A DNA stretch of 64,000 bases from positions 1,922,001 through 1,986,000 of the forward strand of contig NZ_LR134002.1 in the NCBI RefSeq assembly GCF_900635155.1, given 5' to 3'. The notes below the pieces were generated by a model, which was not told where the DNA came from, made no database searches, and was given only the letters and a program-made list of their open reading frames with translations. Origin of the DNA: Streptococcus sanguinis. Its GTDB lineage: Bacteria; Bacillota; Bacilli; Lactobacillales; Streptococcaceae. The position numbers and the translations under genes were made by a program. Of this stretch, positions 1 to 8,846 are shown one piece after another (position 1 is the first letter of the stretch; every line of letters starts with the position of its first letter).

Positions 1-639
1 CACGAAGACCTAGTCGCTACTGACCACGCAGCTATGGAAGTCATCGACCCTAACCGCCGCTATCAAGACCGCGACAACTACAACTGGATCCGCGATGCAG
101 AAAAGAACCAGTTGGTTGTTGGAACTCAGGCTCGCATTCTCTACCAAGACTGTATGGGCCGTGTCAATATCGCCCTCAAGTTCAATGAATTAGTACGCGA
201 AGGCAAGATTGGTCCTGTCATGATTGGCCGTGACCACCACGACGTATCTGGTACGGACTCTCCATTCCGTGAAACTTCTAATATCAAGGACGGTTCTAAT
301 GTTACTTGCGACATGGCGGTTCAATGTTACGCTGGTAATGCAGCTCGCGGTATGAGTCTGGTAGCTCTCCACAACGGTGGCGGAACTGGTATCGGTAAGT
401 CTATCAACGGTGGCTTTGGCTTGGTACTGGACGGCAGCGAACGCATCGATGAAATCATCAAATCTGCTATCGCTTGGGATACAATCGGCGGAGTGGCACG
501 TCGTAACTGGGCTCGCAATGAGCATGCTATTGAGACAGCTATCGAATACAACCGTCTCCATGAAGGAACAGACCACATTACGATTCCATTCCTGACTGAC
601 GAAGATTTAGTCAAAGAATCTGTTAAGAAATTGTTCTAA
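1..639 (+). CDS. hutU: Urocanate hydratase, C-terminal part
   Basis: Second enzyme of histidine breakdown: hydrates urocanate to imidazolone propionate using tightly bound NAD+, in the cytoplasm. The frame is open from base 1, so only the last 212 residues are present; the family is roughly 550-680 residues long. Visible family signatures are RDHHDVSGTDSPFRE (about residues 77-91 of the visible part) and the glycine-rich run HNGGGTGIGKSINGGFG (about 124-140). It is followed on the same strand by the formimino-transfer genes, which fixes it as the hut operon. The operon promoter, and a hutI gene if there is one, must lie upstream of the window. The assignment is secure. Confidence 0.96.
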   Translation, partial: HEDLVATDHAAMEVIDPNRRYQDRDNYNWIRDAEKNQLVVGTQARILYQDCMGRVNIALKFNELVREGKIGPVMIGRDHHDVSGTDSPFRETSNIKDGSNVTCDMAVQCYAGNAARGMSLVALHNGGGTGIGKSINGGFGLVLDGSERIDEIIKSAIAWDTIGGVARRNWARNEHAIETAIEYNRLHEGTDHITIPFLTDEDLVKESVKKLF

Positions 640-667
640 TAGGAAAAACTTGTCCCCCAACTTCCAA

Positions 668-695
668 CCTGAGCTGGGTATGTGCCTAGCTCAGG
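668..695 (+). other. Intergenic hairpin between hutU and ftcD
   Basis: Perfect 8-bp inverted repeat CCTGAGCT / AGCTCAGG with a 12-nt loop, in the 122-bp gap after hutU. No T-run follows directly, so it is not a classical terminator. A processing or mRNA-stability element inside the operon is the simplest reading. The following AT-rich stretch contains a TATAAA-like box at about 725, but I cannot identify a convincing promoter. Confidence 0.4.
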
Positions 696-761
696 AGGAG
701 GTTCTGCTTTATTAAGTTCATATTATAAATTAAAATAATTGATATCACGAGGTAATATCTT

Positions 762-1661
762 ATGGCAAAAATTGTTGAATGTATTCCTAACTTTTCTGAA
801 GGCCGCAACCAAGCGGTCATCGACGGTCTAGTGGAAACAGCTAAGAGCGTGCCAGGCGTAACACTTCTGGACCACTCTTCTGATGCCAGCCACAACCGCA
901 GCGTCTTTACCTTGGTCGGCGATGATCAAAATATTCAGGAAGTTGCCTTTCGTTTGGTTAAATACGCTTCTGAAAATATTGACTTGACCAAGCACCAGGG
1001 TGAACACCCTCGTATGGGCGCAACTGATGTCCTGCCTTTTGTACCGATCAAAGACATCACAAGTGAGGAATGCGTAGAAATTGCGAAGACTGTATCTGAG
1101 CGGATCAACCGTGAGCTCGGTATCCCTATCTTCCTCTATGAAGATGCAGCGACTCGTCCTGAGCGTAAGAACTTGGCTAAGGTTCGTAAGGGACAGTTTG
1201 AAGGCATGCCTGAAAAACTCTTGGAAGCTGACTGGGCACCTGACTACGGTGAAAGAAAGATTCACCCAACTGCTGGTGTCACTGCTGTCGGAGCTAGAAT
1301 GCCACTCATTGCCTACAACATCAACTTGGATACAGACAATCTGGAAATTGCCAACAATATTGCCAAAATCATCCGTGGTTCAAGCGGTGGCTACAAGTAC
1401 TGTAAAGCTATCGGCGTTATGCTGGAAGACCGCAACATTGCTCAGGTTTCCATCAACATGGTCAATCTGGAAAAATTCCCACTCTATCGTGTCTTTGAAA
1501 CTGTTCGCTTTGAAGCCAAGCGCTATGGAGTTGGAATCCTAGGCTCAGAAGTCATCGGTTTGGCTCCAGCCAAGGCTTTGATTGATGCAGCTGAATACTA
1601 TCTGCAAATCGAAGACTTTGACTACGGCAAGCAAGTTCTGGAAAACCATTTGCTGGGCTAG
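762..1661 (+). CDS. ftcD: Glutamate formimidoyltransferase
   Basis: Transfers the formimino group of formiminoglutamate to tetrahydrofolate, giving glutamate and 5-formimino-THF; cytoplasmic. The 299-residue protein corresponds to the stand-alone transferase half of vertebrate FTCD. It begins with the family signature MAKIVECIPNFSEGRN and contains HNRSVFTLVG and GEHPRMGATDVLPFVP. The start follows GAGG at a 9-nt spacing. fchA begins 14 nt after the stop, so the two halves of the bifunctional animal enzyme are separate adjacent genes here, together channelling histidine carbon into one-carbon metabolism. Confidence 0.95.
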   Translation: MAKIVECIPNFSEGRNQAVIDGLVETAKSVPGVTLLDHSSDASHNRSVFTLVGDDQNIQEVAFRLVKYASENIDLTKHQGEHPRMGATDVLPFVPIKDITSEECVEIAKTVSERINRELGIPIFLYEDAATRPERKNLAKVRKGQFEGMPEKLLEADWAPDYGERKIHPTAGVTAVGARMPLIAYNINLDTDNLEIANNIAKIIRGSSGGYKYCKAIGVMLEDRNIAQVSINMVNLEKFPLYRVFETVRFEAKRYGVGILGSEVIGLAPAKALIDAAEYYLQIEDFDYGKQVLENHLLG

Positions 1662-1675
1662 GAGGACAGAAACCT

Positions 1676-2302
1676 ATGAAATTAGTAGATTTAAGTTTGA
1701 CAGAATTCGCCCAAGTCCTAGGCTCAGATGCTCCTGCACCAGGAGGCGGCTCTGCCGCTGCTCTTTCCGCAGCGAACGGTATTTCCCTGACTAAGATGGT
1801 TTGTGAATTAACCCTTGGCAAGAAAAAATACGCAGAATTTGAAGCAGAAATTGCTCAAGTGCATGCAGAAAGTGCTCGACTGCAAGAAAGCCTGCTCACA
1901 GCTATTGACAAGGACACTGAAGCCTTCAATCTAGTCTCTGCTGTCTTTGATATGCCTAAGGAAACAGAGGAAGACAAGGCTGCCCGTCGTGAAGCGATGC
2001 AGAAAGCTCTCAAGGAAGCGACCAAGTCACCTTATGGTATGATGGAAGATATCTTTGCTGCCCTGCAAACAACTCAAAAAGCTGTTGGCAAGTCCAATAC
2101 CAATGCTGCCAGCGACCTGGGAGTCGCAGCTCTCAACCTTAAGGCGGGTCTGCAAGGAGCTTGGCTCAATGTCCTCATCAACCTGTCAGGTGTCAAGGAT
2201 GAAGCATTCGTCGCAGACTACCGCAGCAAGGGTGAAGAGCTCCTACAAAAAGGCTGCGCTCTAGCCGATGAAATTTATCAAGAAATTTTGAAAGTTGTCT
2301 AA
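1676..2302 (+). CDS. fchA: Formimidoyltetrahydrofolate cyclodeaminase
   Basis: Converts 5-formimino-THF to 5,10-methenyl-THF and ammonia. The 208-residue, largely helical protein shows the N-terminal signature APAPGGGSAAALSAANG (about residues 19-35) and a lysine-rich middle region typical of the FTCD cyclodeaminase family. An AGGAGG ribosome site overlaps the ftcD stop region 10 nt before the ATG, consistent with coordinated translation. It acts directly after FtcD, and its product can be converted to 10-formyl-THF for the Fhs encoded next. Confidence 0.94.
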   Translation: MKLVDLSLTEFAQVLGSDAPAPGGGSAAALSAANGISLTKMVCELTLGKKKYAEFEAEIAQVHAESARLQESLLTAIDKDTEAFNLVSAVFDMPKETEEDKAARREAMQKALKEATKSPYGMMEDIFAALQTTQKAVGKSNTNAASDLGVAALNLKAGLQGAWLNVLINLSGVKDEAFVADYRSKGEELLQKGCALADEIYQEILKVV

Positions 2303-2368
2303 TAGATAAACGGAAGAGAAGTCTGCTCTTTCCCATGAATGGACTTCCTTTTCTCAAGAGGTAACAAT

Positions 2369-4042
2369 ATGGTTTTATCAGATATTGAAATTGCGAATTC
2401 GGTTCAAATGAAGCCCATCAAAGAGGTGGCAGAAAAGCTAGGAATTGCTGAAGATGCCTTGTCTCTTTATGGAAATTACAAGGCAAAAATCAGCGCCGGC
2501 CAACTAGAAGCACTAAAAGACAAGCCAGACGGCAAACTGATTCTCGTGACAGCTATTTCTCCGACACCAGCAGGAGAAGGTAAGACCACGACTTCTGTCG
2601 GATTGGTCGATGCTCTGGCTGCTATCGGTAAAAAAGCCGTTATCGCTCTGCGGGAGCCTTCACTCGGACCTGTCTTTGGTATCAAGGGCGGAGCTGCTGG
2701 CGGTGGTCACGCCCAGGTGGTGCCGATGGAGGACATCAACCTCCACTTCACTGGTGACTTTCATGCCATCGGTGTTGCCAACAACCTACTGGCGGCCCTC
2801 ATTGACAACCACATCCACCACGGCAATGCCTTAGGCATTGACTCTCGTCGCATCACTTGGAAGCGGGCAGTGGATATGAATGACCGGCAACTACGCCACA
2901 TCGTGGATGGCTTACAAGGCAAGGTCAACGGTGTTCCACGTGAAGATGGTTTTGACATCACAGTTGCTTCTGAGGTTATGGCTATTCTCTGTCTGTCAGA
3001 AAATATTACCGACCTCAAGAACCGTTTGGAAAAAATCATCATTGGCTACAGCTTTGAAGGTAAGCCAATAACTGCTAAGGATCTGAAAGCTGGTGGCGCT
3101 ATGGCTGCTGTGCTCAAAGACGCTATCCATCCAAACTTGGTTCAAACTCTGGAACACACACCAGCCTTGATTCACGGTGGACCTTTTGCCAACATTGCTC
3201 ATGGCTGTAATAGCGTCTTAGCTACCAAGCTAGCTCTCAAATATGGCGACTATGCAGTCACAGAAGCTGGTTTCGGTGCTGACCTTGGTGCTGAAAAATT
3301 CATCGATATCAAATGCCGTACATCTGGCCTGCGCCCATCTGCTGTAGTTCTAGTTGCTACCATCCGCGCTCTCAAGATGCACGGCGGTGTAGCTAAGAGT
3401 GATTTGGCCGAAGAAAATGTCCAAGCTGTTGTAGACGGACTGCCGAACTTAGAAAAACATCTGGAAAACATTCAAGATGTTTATGGATTGCCAGCAGTCG
3501 TTGCCATCAATAAATTCCCGTTGGATACCGAAGCGGAACTACAAGCAGTTTATGACGCCTGCCAAAAACGCGGAGTTGACGTAGTGATTTCTGACGTCTG
3601 GGCGAATGGCGGAGCCGGCGGTAAAGAGTTGGCTGAAAAAGTCGTTGAACTGGCCGAAGGAGACAATCACTTCCAATTTGTATATAATGAAGAGGACTCT
3701 ATTGAAACCAAGCTGAACAAAATTGTTACTAAGGTCTATGGAGGCAAGGGCGTTCGCCTGACTCCTGCTGCTAAACGCGAGCTCAAACAACTGGAAGAGC
3801 TGGGCTTCTCCAACTATCCTATCTGTATGGCTAAGACGCAGTACTCCTTCTCAGACGATGCTAAAAAGCTAGGCGCACCTAAAGACTTTGTTGTGACTAT
3901 CAGCCAGCTCAAAGTTTCTGCCGGTGCAGGCTTCATCGTCGCTCTGACTGGTGCGATTATGACCATGCCAGGACTGCCTAAAGTACCAGCCAGCGAAAAG
4001 ATTGATGTTGACAAAGACGGCAATATCAGCGGTTTGTTCTAA
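2369..4042 (+). CDS. fhs: Formate--tetrahydrofolate ligase
   Basis: Interconverts formate, ATP and THF with 10-formyl-THF. In this operon the reverse direction could recover ATP from histidine-derived one-carbon units (inference). The 557-residue length is typical. The P-loop is [14 protein letters not shown], followed by [22 protein letters not shown], both hallmarks of the family. I chose the ATG at 2369 rather than 2339 because AAGAGG sits 7-8 nt upstream of it and [11 protein letters not shown] is the usual start; the ten extra upstream residues look non-coding. Streptococci often carry another fhs elsewhere, so this may be a hut-dedicated copy; that cannot be checked here. Confidence 0.95.
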   Translation: MVLSDIEIANSVQMKPIKEVAEKLGIAEDALSLYGNYKAKISAGQLEALKDKPDGKLILVTAISPTPAGEGKTTTSVGLVDALAAIGKKAVIALREPSLGPVFGIKGGAAGGGHAQVVPMEDINLHFTGDFHAIGVANNLLAALIDNHIHHGNALGIDSRRITWKRAVDMNDRQLRHIVDGLQGKVNGVPREDGFDITVASEVMAILCLSENITDLKNRLEKIIIGYSFEGKPITAKDLKAGGAMAAVLKDAIHPNLVQTLEHTPALIHGGPFANIAHGCNSVLATKLALKYGDYAVTEAGFGADLGAEKFIDIKCRTSGLRPSAVVLVATIRALKMHGGVAKSDLAEENVQAVVDGLPNLEKHLENIQDVYGLPAVVAINKFPLDTEAELQAVYDACQKRGVDVVISDVWANGGAGGKELAEKVVELAEGDNHFQFVYNEEDSIETKLNKIVTKVYGGKGVRLTPAAKRELKQLEELGFSNYPICMAKTQYSFSDDAKKLGAPKDFVVTISQLKVSAGAGFIVALTGAIMTMPGLPKVPASEKIDVDKDGNISGLF

Positions 4043-4054
4043 TAAATACCAAAA

Positions 4055-4654
4055 ATGACAAATGTAACCCTTCTAAGAGCAAACGATTTTCAAGTTTCCG
4101 ATTGGTCGGGGGGAAAGACAAAACAGCTTTATCTTTCCCCGCCAACTGGCCACTATAGCAAGCGGGACTTTGACTATCGACTCTCAACAGCGACTGTGGA
4201 GTTGGCTGAAAGTCAGTTTTCTGACCTCAGCGGCTTTCACCGCATTCTCATGAGCCTGGACCACACACTACATCTCCACAATGCCAGCCGGCAGGAGGAA
4301 ACGGTTCTAGCTCCCTTTACTCCCTATGTATTTGAAGGGAGTGATTCTATCACAAGTCGGGGGACTTGTACCGACTTTAACTTAATCTACAACGACCATT
4401 ATCAGGGACAGATGATTGCCATCTCGAATGGGCAAGAGCTTAGCCGAGATGACGAAATTCAATTTATCTATGCTTTAGAGGATCTGACTGTGACGGGAAC
4501 AAACCTGCCAGCGCTTAACCTAGAGGCAGAGCAGCTTCTGATAGTGGAAAAAGAGACTCAGGAAACTGAGCTGCATATAATGTTTTCGAGTAACCAGCCA
4601 AAGGGGACACCCCTTGCTATTTGGGCTGGTTTGACCCACATCCCTACTAAGTAA
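4055..4654 (+). CDS. hutD: HutD family protein
   Basis: Member of the HutD family, cupin-fold proteins found in hut operons whose role is not settled; a regulatory or metabolite-governing function has been proposed for the Pseudomonas protein. Length is 199 residues. Diagnostic features are SDWSGGKTKQLYLSP near the N-terminus, FDYRLSTATVE, the pattern FSDLSGFHRILMSLD, and CTDFNLIYN in the middle. The start lies 12 nt after the fhs stop with no clear Shine-Dalgarno sequence, so translation probably depends on coupling to fhs. Confidence 0.9.
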   Translation: MTNVTLLRANDFQVSDWSGGKTKQLYLSPPTGHYSKRDFDYRLSTATVELAESQFSDLSGFHRILMSLDHTLHLHNASRQEETVLAPFTPYVFEGSDSITSRGTCTDFNLIYNDHYQGQMIAISNGQELSRDDEIQFIYALEDLTVTGTNLPALNLEAEQLLIVEKETQETELHIMFSSNQPKGTPLAIWAGLTHIPTK

Positions 4655-4729
4655 AGATACCATGATGCCTTGTCACCAGTCTATCTTTACTTGGAAAGGA
4701 TCCCATATCTCTAAAGGAGAAACATTATT

Positions 4730-6070
4730 ATGGATGCAACTAAACTCACTGTACAAGAACAAGAACAGGAAAAAGCGAAATTCAGCTTTTCCGGTGCAAC
4801 TCTCTACGGTATCAATGCCGTTATCGGTTCAGGGATTTTCCTCCTACCGCAAAAGATTTATAAAGGACTTGGTCCTGCCTCTCTAGCTGTCATGCTTGGA
4901 ACCGCCCTTCTCGTTATTCTCTTAGCCGTCTGCTTGGCAGAAACTGCTGGTTATTTTAATAAAAACGGCGGAGCTTTCCAATATTCCAAAGCGGCCTTTG
5001 GAGACTTCATTGGATTTAACGTTGGTTTCCTAGGCTGGGTCGTAACTGGTATTGCCTGGTCAGCTATGGCTGCTGGTTTTGCCCGACTCTTTGTCATTAC
5101 CTTCCCAGCTTTCACTCCTTACGAGCGTTTGCTTAGTATCGCTTTGATTATCTTGCTCAGCTTAATGAACATTGCTGGTTTGAAGACCTCAAAAATTTTC
5201 ACACTCACTGCAACTGTAGCTAAGTTAATCCCAATCATTGCCTTTGCAGCATGTGCTATCTTCTTTATCAAAGGCGGAGTAGATAAAGGAAATTTCACTC
5301 CTTTCCTACAGCTTGAACCTGGAACCAATGTCATGACTGCCATTGCCAACACAGCTGTCTATATCTTCTACGGCTTCATTGGATTTGAAACTATGTCTAT
5401 CGTTGCCGGTGAAATGCGCAACCCAGAAAAGAATGTGCCTCGGGCTATCTTGGGCTCTATCAGTATTGTATCTGTTCTATATATGTTGATTATCGCTGGA
5501 ACCATCGCTATGCTGGGTAGCCGTATCTTGCAAACAGATGCTTCTGTACAAGATGCTTTTGTCGAAATGATCGGCCCTGCAGGCGCTTGGATTGTTTCTA
5601 TCGGTGCCCTCATCTCTATCGCAGGTCTTAATATCGGGGAATCCATCATGGTACCGCGTTTTGGAGCAGCTATCGCAGAAGAAGGCTTGCTGCCTAAGAA
5701 AATTGCAGAAACCAATGCTAAAAACGCTCCTGTAGTTGCTATCTTAATCTCTGGAGCATTCTCAATCGCTCTGCTCTTCTCTGGAAAATTTGAAGAATTG
5801 GCTACCCTCAGCGTGGTCTTCCGTTTCTTCCAATACATCCCAACTGCCTTGGCGGTCTTGAAACTCAGAAAAATGTATCCAGAAAAGAAGGTTGTCTTCC
5901 GCGTACCATTCGGCCCTGTCATCCCTATCCTAGCTGTTGTTGTCAGCCTGGTTATGATTGTAGCTGATAATCCGATGAACGTCGTTTATGGTGTCATTGG
6001 AGCCGCTGTTGCCAGCTTAGTATACTTCTTTATGCACGGCCGAAAAAAGGTTCCTACTAACCCTGACTAA
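4730..6070 (+). CDS. APC-family amino-acid permease, probable histidine uptake
   Basis: 446-residue membrane protein with about 12 transmembrane helices. The N-terminal APC signature is GATLYGINAVIGSGIFLLPQ (about residues 24-43), followed by GFIGFETMSIVAGEMRNPEKN in the centre. By family it is a proton-coupled amino-acid transporter. Its place between hutD and hutH makes histidine (or urocanate) the likely substrate, but this is inference from position. AAAGGAG lies 10 nt before the ATG. It does not resemble a peptide or sugar transporter. Confidence 0.88.
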   Translation: MDATKLTVQEQEQEKAKFSFSGATLYGINAVIGSGIFLLPQKIYKGLGPASLAVMLGTALLVILLAVCLAETAGYFNKNGGAFQYSKAAFGDFIGFNVGFLGWVVTGIAWSAMAAGFARLFVITFPAFTPYERLLSIALIILLSLMNIAGLKTSKIFTLTATVAKLIPIIAFAACAIFFIKGGVDKGNFTPFLQLEPGTNVMTAIANTAVYIFYGFIGFETMSIVAGEMRNPEKNVPRAILGSISIVSVLYMLIIAGTIAMLGSRILQTDASVQDAFVEMIGPAGAWIVSIGALISIAGLNIGESIMVPRFGAAIAEEGLLPKKIAETNAKNAPVVAILISGAFSIALLFSGKFEELATLSVVFRFFQYIPTALAVLKLRKMYPEKKVVFRVPFGPVIPILAVVVSLVMIVADNPMNVVYGVIGAAVASLVYFFMHGRKKVPTNPD

Positions 6071-6105
6071 CTCTAAGCATTATATCCCATCATGGAGGAT
6101 TTTAC

Positions 6106-7647
6106 ATGTCAAAATTGATTCACTTAGACGGAAACAGTCTAACACTTGAAGATGTTATCGCAGTGGCTCGTCATGGAGCCACCTGCGAAATTGTCCAAGA
6201 AGCAAAGAAAGCTGTAGAAGCTTCCCGCAAAATCGTAGATGATATCGTCCGCGAAAAACGGGTAGTCTACGGTGTTACAACTGGATTTGGCTCTCTCTGC
6301 AATGTCAGCATCTCACCAGAAGATACGACCCAGCTGCAAGAAAACCTAATCCGTACGCACTCCTCAGGCTATGGCGATCCCCTGCCAGAAGATGCAGTCC
6401 GTGCTATCATGTTAATTCGGATTAATTCCTTGGTCAAGGGCTATTCTGGTATTCGTTTGTCCACTGTCGAAAAGCTCTTGGAATTGCTCAATAAAGGCGT
6501 TGTGCCTTATATTCCAGAAAAAGGCTCTCTGGGAGCTTCTGGTGACTTGGCACCGCTAGCTCACATGGTTCTGCCTATGCTAGGACTGGGCCGCGCTTAC
6601 TATCAAGGTGAATTGCTCTCTGGACAAGAAGCTTTGGACAAGGCCGGTATCGAGAAAATTGCTCTAGCAGCTAAGGAAGGGTTGGCGCTGATTAACGGTA
6701 CGACTGTCCTGACAGGTATCGGAGCCTTGGCTACCTACGATGCCATCCAGCTGCTTAAACTGTCAGATGTCGCTGGCGCTCTTTCCATGGAAGTCCATAA
6801 TGGTATTACCAGTCCATTTGAAGAAGACTTACACACCATTCGACCTCAGAGCGGTCAGCTAGCTACAGCCCGCAATATCCGCAACCTTCTGGAAGGCAGT
6901 GGCAACACAACCGTAGCCACTCAACAACGGGTCCAAGACCCTTACACCCTGCGTTGTATTCCTCAGATTCATGGTGCCAGCAAGGACTCTATCGCTTATG
7001 TCAAGACTAAGGTTGAGATTGAAATCAACTCTGTTACAGACAACCCTATCATTACTAAGGAAGGCCATGTTATCTCAGGCGGTAACTTCCACGGTGAACC
7101 AATGGCTCAGCCATTCGACTTCCTAGGCATCGCTATTTCTGAAATCGGTAATGTATCCGAGCGTCGCGTGGAACGTCTGGTCAACAGCCAACTGAGCAAG
7201 CTCCCATCCTTCTTGGTCAAACACCCAGGACTCAACTCTGGCTTTATGATTACCCAGTACGCTTGTGCTTCGCTTGCTTCTGAGAACAAGGTCTTGTCTC
7301 ATCCAGCCAGCGTAGACTCTATCCCATCTTGTGAAAACCAAGAAGACTTTGTCAGCATGGGAACTACTGCAGCACGTAAGGCAGCTGAAATTCTCAAGAA
7401 TTCTCGCCGCATCGTGGCAACAGAAATCATGGCAGCCTGCCAAGCTCTGGATCTGAAACCAGAAAACCATGAACTTGGTAAAGGAACCAAGCCAGCCTAC
7501 GACCTCTTCCGTCAGCATGTCCGCTTTATCGAGTTTGACAAGGACATCGAAATCTATGAAGAGCTCAACAAAGCTTCTGAGCTGATTGAAAACGAAGAAT
7601 TCCTAGCAGCCGTTGAAAAGGCTGTAGACTTGAGCATTCAGTTCTAA
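6106..7647 (+). CDS. hutH: Histidine ammonia-lyase
   Basis: First step of the pathway: non-oxidative deamination of L-histidine to urocanate and ammonia, cytoplasmic homotetramer by family. The 513-residue length is typical. The Ala-Ser-Gly triad that cyclises to the MIO electrophile is visible at residues 144-146 within GSLGASGDLAPLAHM. YGVTTGFGSLCNVSI near residue 48 and QDPYTLRCIPQIHGA are further family motifs. GGAGG lies 7-8 nt before the ATG. It is the last gene of the main operon; a rho-independent terminator follows at 7677. Confidence 0.97.
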   Translation: MSKLIHLDGNSLTLEDVIAVARHGATCEIVQEAKKAVEASRKIVDDIVREKRVVYGVTTGFGSLCNVSISPEDTTQLQENLIRTHSSGYGDPLPEDAVRAIMLIRINSLVKGYSGIRLSTVEKLLELLNKGVVPYIPEKGSLGASGDLAPLAHMVLPMLGLGRAYYQGELLSGQEALDKAGIEKIALAAKEGLALINGTTVLTGIGALATYDAIQLLKLSDVAGALSMEVHNGITSPFEEDLHTIRPQSGQLATARNIRNLLEGSGNTTVATQQRVQDPYTLRCIPQIHGASKDSIAYVKTKVEIEINSVTDNPIITKEGHVISGGNFHGEPMAQPFDFLGIAISEIGNVSERRVERLVNSQLSKLPSFLVKHPGLNSGFMITQYACASLASENKVLSHPASVDSIPSCENQEDFVSMGTTAARKAAEILKNSRRIVATEIMAACQALDLKPENHELGKGTKPAYDLFRQHVRFIEFDKDIEIYEELNKASELIENEEFLAAVEKAVDLSIQF

Positions 7648-7676
7648 AGCTGATGACTCTGTAAAAAAGCTAACCT

Positions 7677-7710
7677 AAGAAGCCCGCTCTCGTTCAGCTG
7701 GGCTTCTTTT
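7677..7710 (+). terminator. Rho-independent terminator after hutH
   Basis: Perfect stem AAGAAGCCC / GGGCTTCTT followed by TTTT. It separates the main hut operon from hutG. Confidence 0.85.
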
Positions 7711-7724
7711 CCCGCCAAAAGTCA

Positions 7725-7753
7725 TTGACAGGCTTGGTGGAAACTCTTATAAT
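7725..7753 (+). promoter_or_regulatory. Consensus housekeeping promoter for hutG
   Basis: TTGACA at 7725-7730 and TATAAT at 7748-7753 with a 17-bp spacer: a full match to the sigma-A consensus. The first bases downstream lead directly to the hutG ribosome site. Confidence 0.85.
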
Positions 7754-7789
7754 AAAGTCGCAAGTATCGTTATGGAAAAGGATAAAATC

Positions 7790-8779
7790 ATGTTAGAAGA
7801 TTACTATCAGCTAGATAACAGCTACTATCATAAGAGACTGGATGATGATTTATATGCTGCCAAGTGGGGCATGGTTATTGAGTTTTTGGACTTAAATGAC
7901 CCTAACTTAAGGCCCTTTGATGGCGTCAACTTTGCTTTGATTGGCTTCAAGAGTGACAAAGGGGTTTATATCAACCACGGCCGAGTGGGGGCTGTCGAAG
8001 GACCACAAGCTATCCGAACTCAGCTAGCCAAGCTTCCTTGGCATCTTGGTAGAAACGTCCGCGTCTTTGATGTTGGCGATATTGACGGGCCTAACCGCTC
8101 TCTGGAGCAGCTGCAGCAAAGCTTGGCTCGGGCAGTCAAACGCCTGCGAGAGCTCAATCTCCGGCCCATTGTCCTAGGTGGCGGCCACGAAACAGCCTAC
8201 GGCCACTATCTGGGCCTCAAGTCGTCACTAGGACCTGACCAAGACTTGGCCGTTATCAATATGGATGCCCACTTTGATTTGCGGCCCTATGACCAGACTG
8301 GTCCTAACTCCGGTACCGGTTTTCGCCAGATGTTCGATGACACTCTAGCTCAGAAGCAGGCCTTTAACTACCTTATCCTAGGGATTCAGGAGCATAATAA
8401 CAATCTCTTTCTCTTTGACTTTGTGGCAAAATCCAAGGCTATCCAATTTCTGACTGGTATGGATATTTACCAAATGGGTTACAAGGAAGTCTGTAAGGTG
8501 GTCGATACCTTTTTGGCCGACAAGGAGCAGGTCTATTTGACCATTGATATTGACTGCTTTGCAGCTGGTGCCGCTCCTGGTGTCAGTGCCATTCAGTCGC
8601 TCGGTGTGGATCCCAATCTAGCGGTTCTGGTCTTCCAGCACATTGCTGCCTCAGGCAAACTGATCGGCTTTGATATCGTCGAAGTCTCTCCACCTCACGA
8701 TATAGACAACCATACGGCTAATCTGGCAGCCAGCTTTGTCTTTTACCTGACCCAAGTCTGGGCACAAGCACATGATTGA
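7790..8779 (+). CDS. hutG: Formimidoylglutamase
   Basis: Arginase-superfamily enzyme hydrolysing formiminoglutamate to glutamate and formamide with a binuclear Mn centre. Metal ligands are visible in [23 protein letters not shown] and [18 protein letters not shown] chose the ATG at 7790 (329 residues) over 7772 because AAAAGGA lies 8 nt before 7790, whereas 7772 has no ribosome site. The gene has a near-perfect own promoter and a terminator upstream, so it is a separate unit from the FtcD/FchA route that uses the same substrate. Confidence 0.94.
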   Translation: MLEDYYQLDNSYYHKRLDDDLYAAKWGMVIEFLDLNDPNLRPFDGVNFALIGFKSDKGVYINHGRVGAVEGPQAIRTQLAKLPWHLGRNVRVFDVGDIDGPNRSLEQLQQSLARAVKRLRELNLRPIVLGGGHETAYGHYLGLKSSLGPDQDLAVINMDAHFDLRPYDQTGPNSGTGFRQMFDDTLAQKQAFNYLILGIQEHNNNLFLFDFVAKSKAIQFLTGMDIYQMGYKEVCKVVDTFLADKEQVYLTIDIDCFAAGAAPGVSAIQSLGVDPNLAVLVFQHIAASGKLIGFDIVEVSPPHDIDNHTANLAASFVFYLTQVWAQAHD

Positions 8780-8805
8780 TAGATTTTTGGCTATTTTAAA
8801 TATTA

Positions 8806-8846
8806 AAAAGAGGATGAAGATAGCTTTCATCCTCTCTTATTTTTTG
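8806..8846. terminator. Bidirectional terminator between hutG and the SARP regulator
   Basis: Stem AAGAGGATGAA / TTCATCCTCT with A-run on the left and T-run on the right. It serves the convergent hutG (+) and the regulator gene (-), overlapping the latter's stop codon. Confidence 0.8.

Noticed and set aside
5368..5922. 184-codon open frame antisense to the hut permease
   Set aside because: Composition mirrors the opposite strand of a membrane protein gene; no ribosome site; the plus-strand permease is clearly real.
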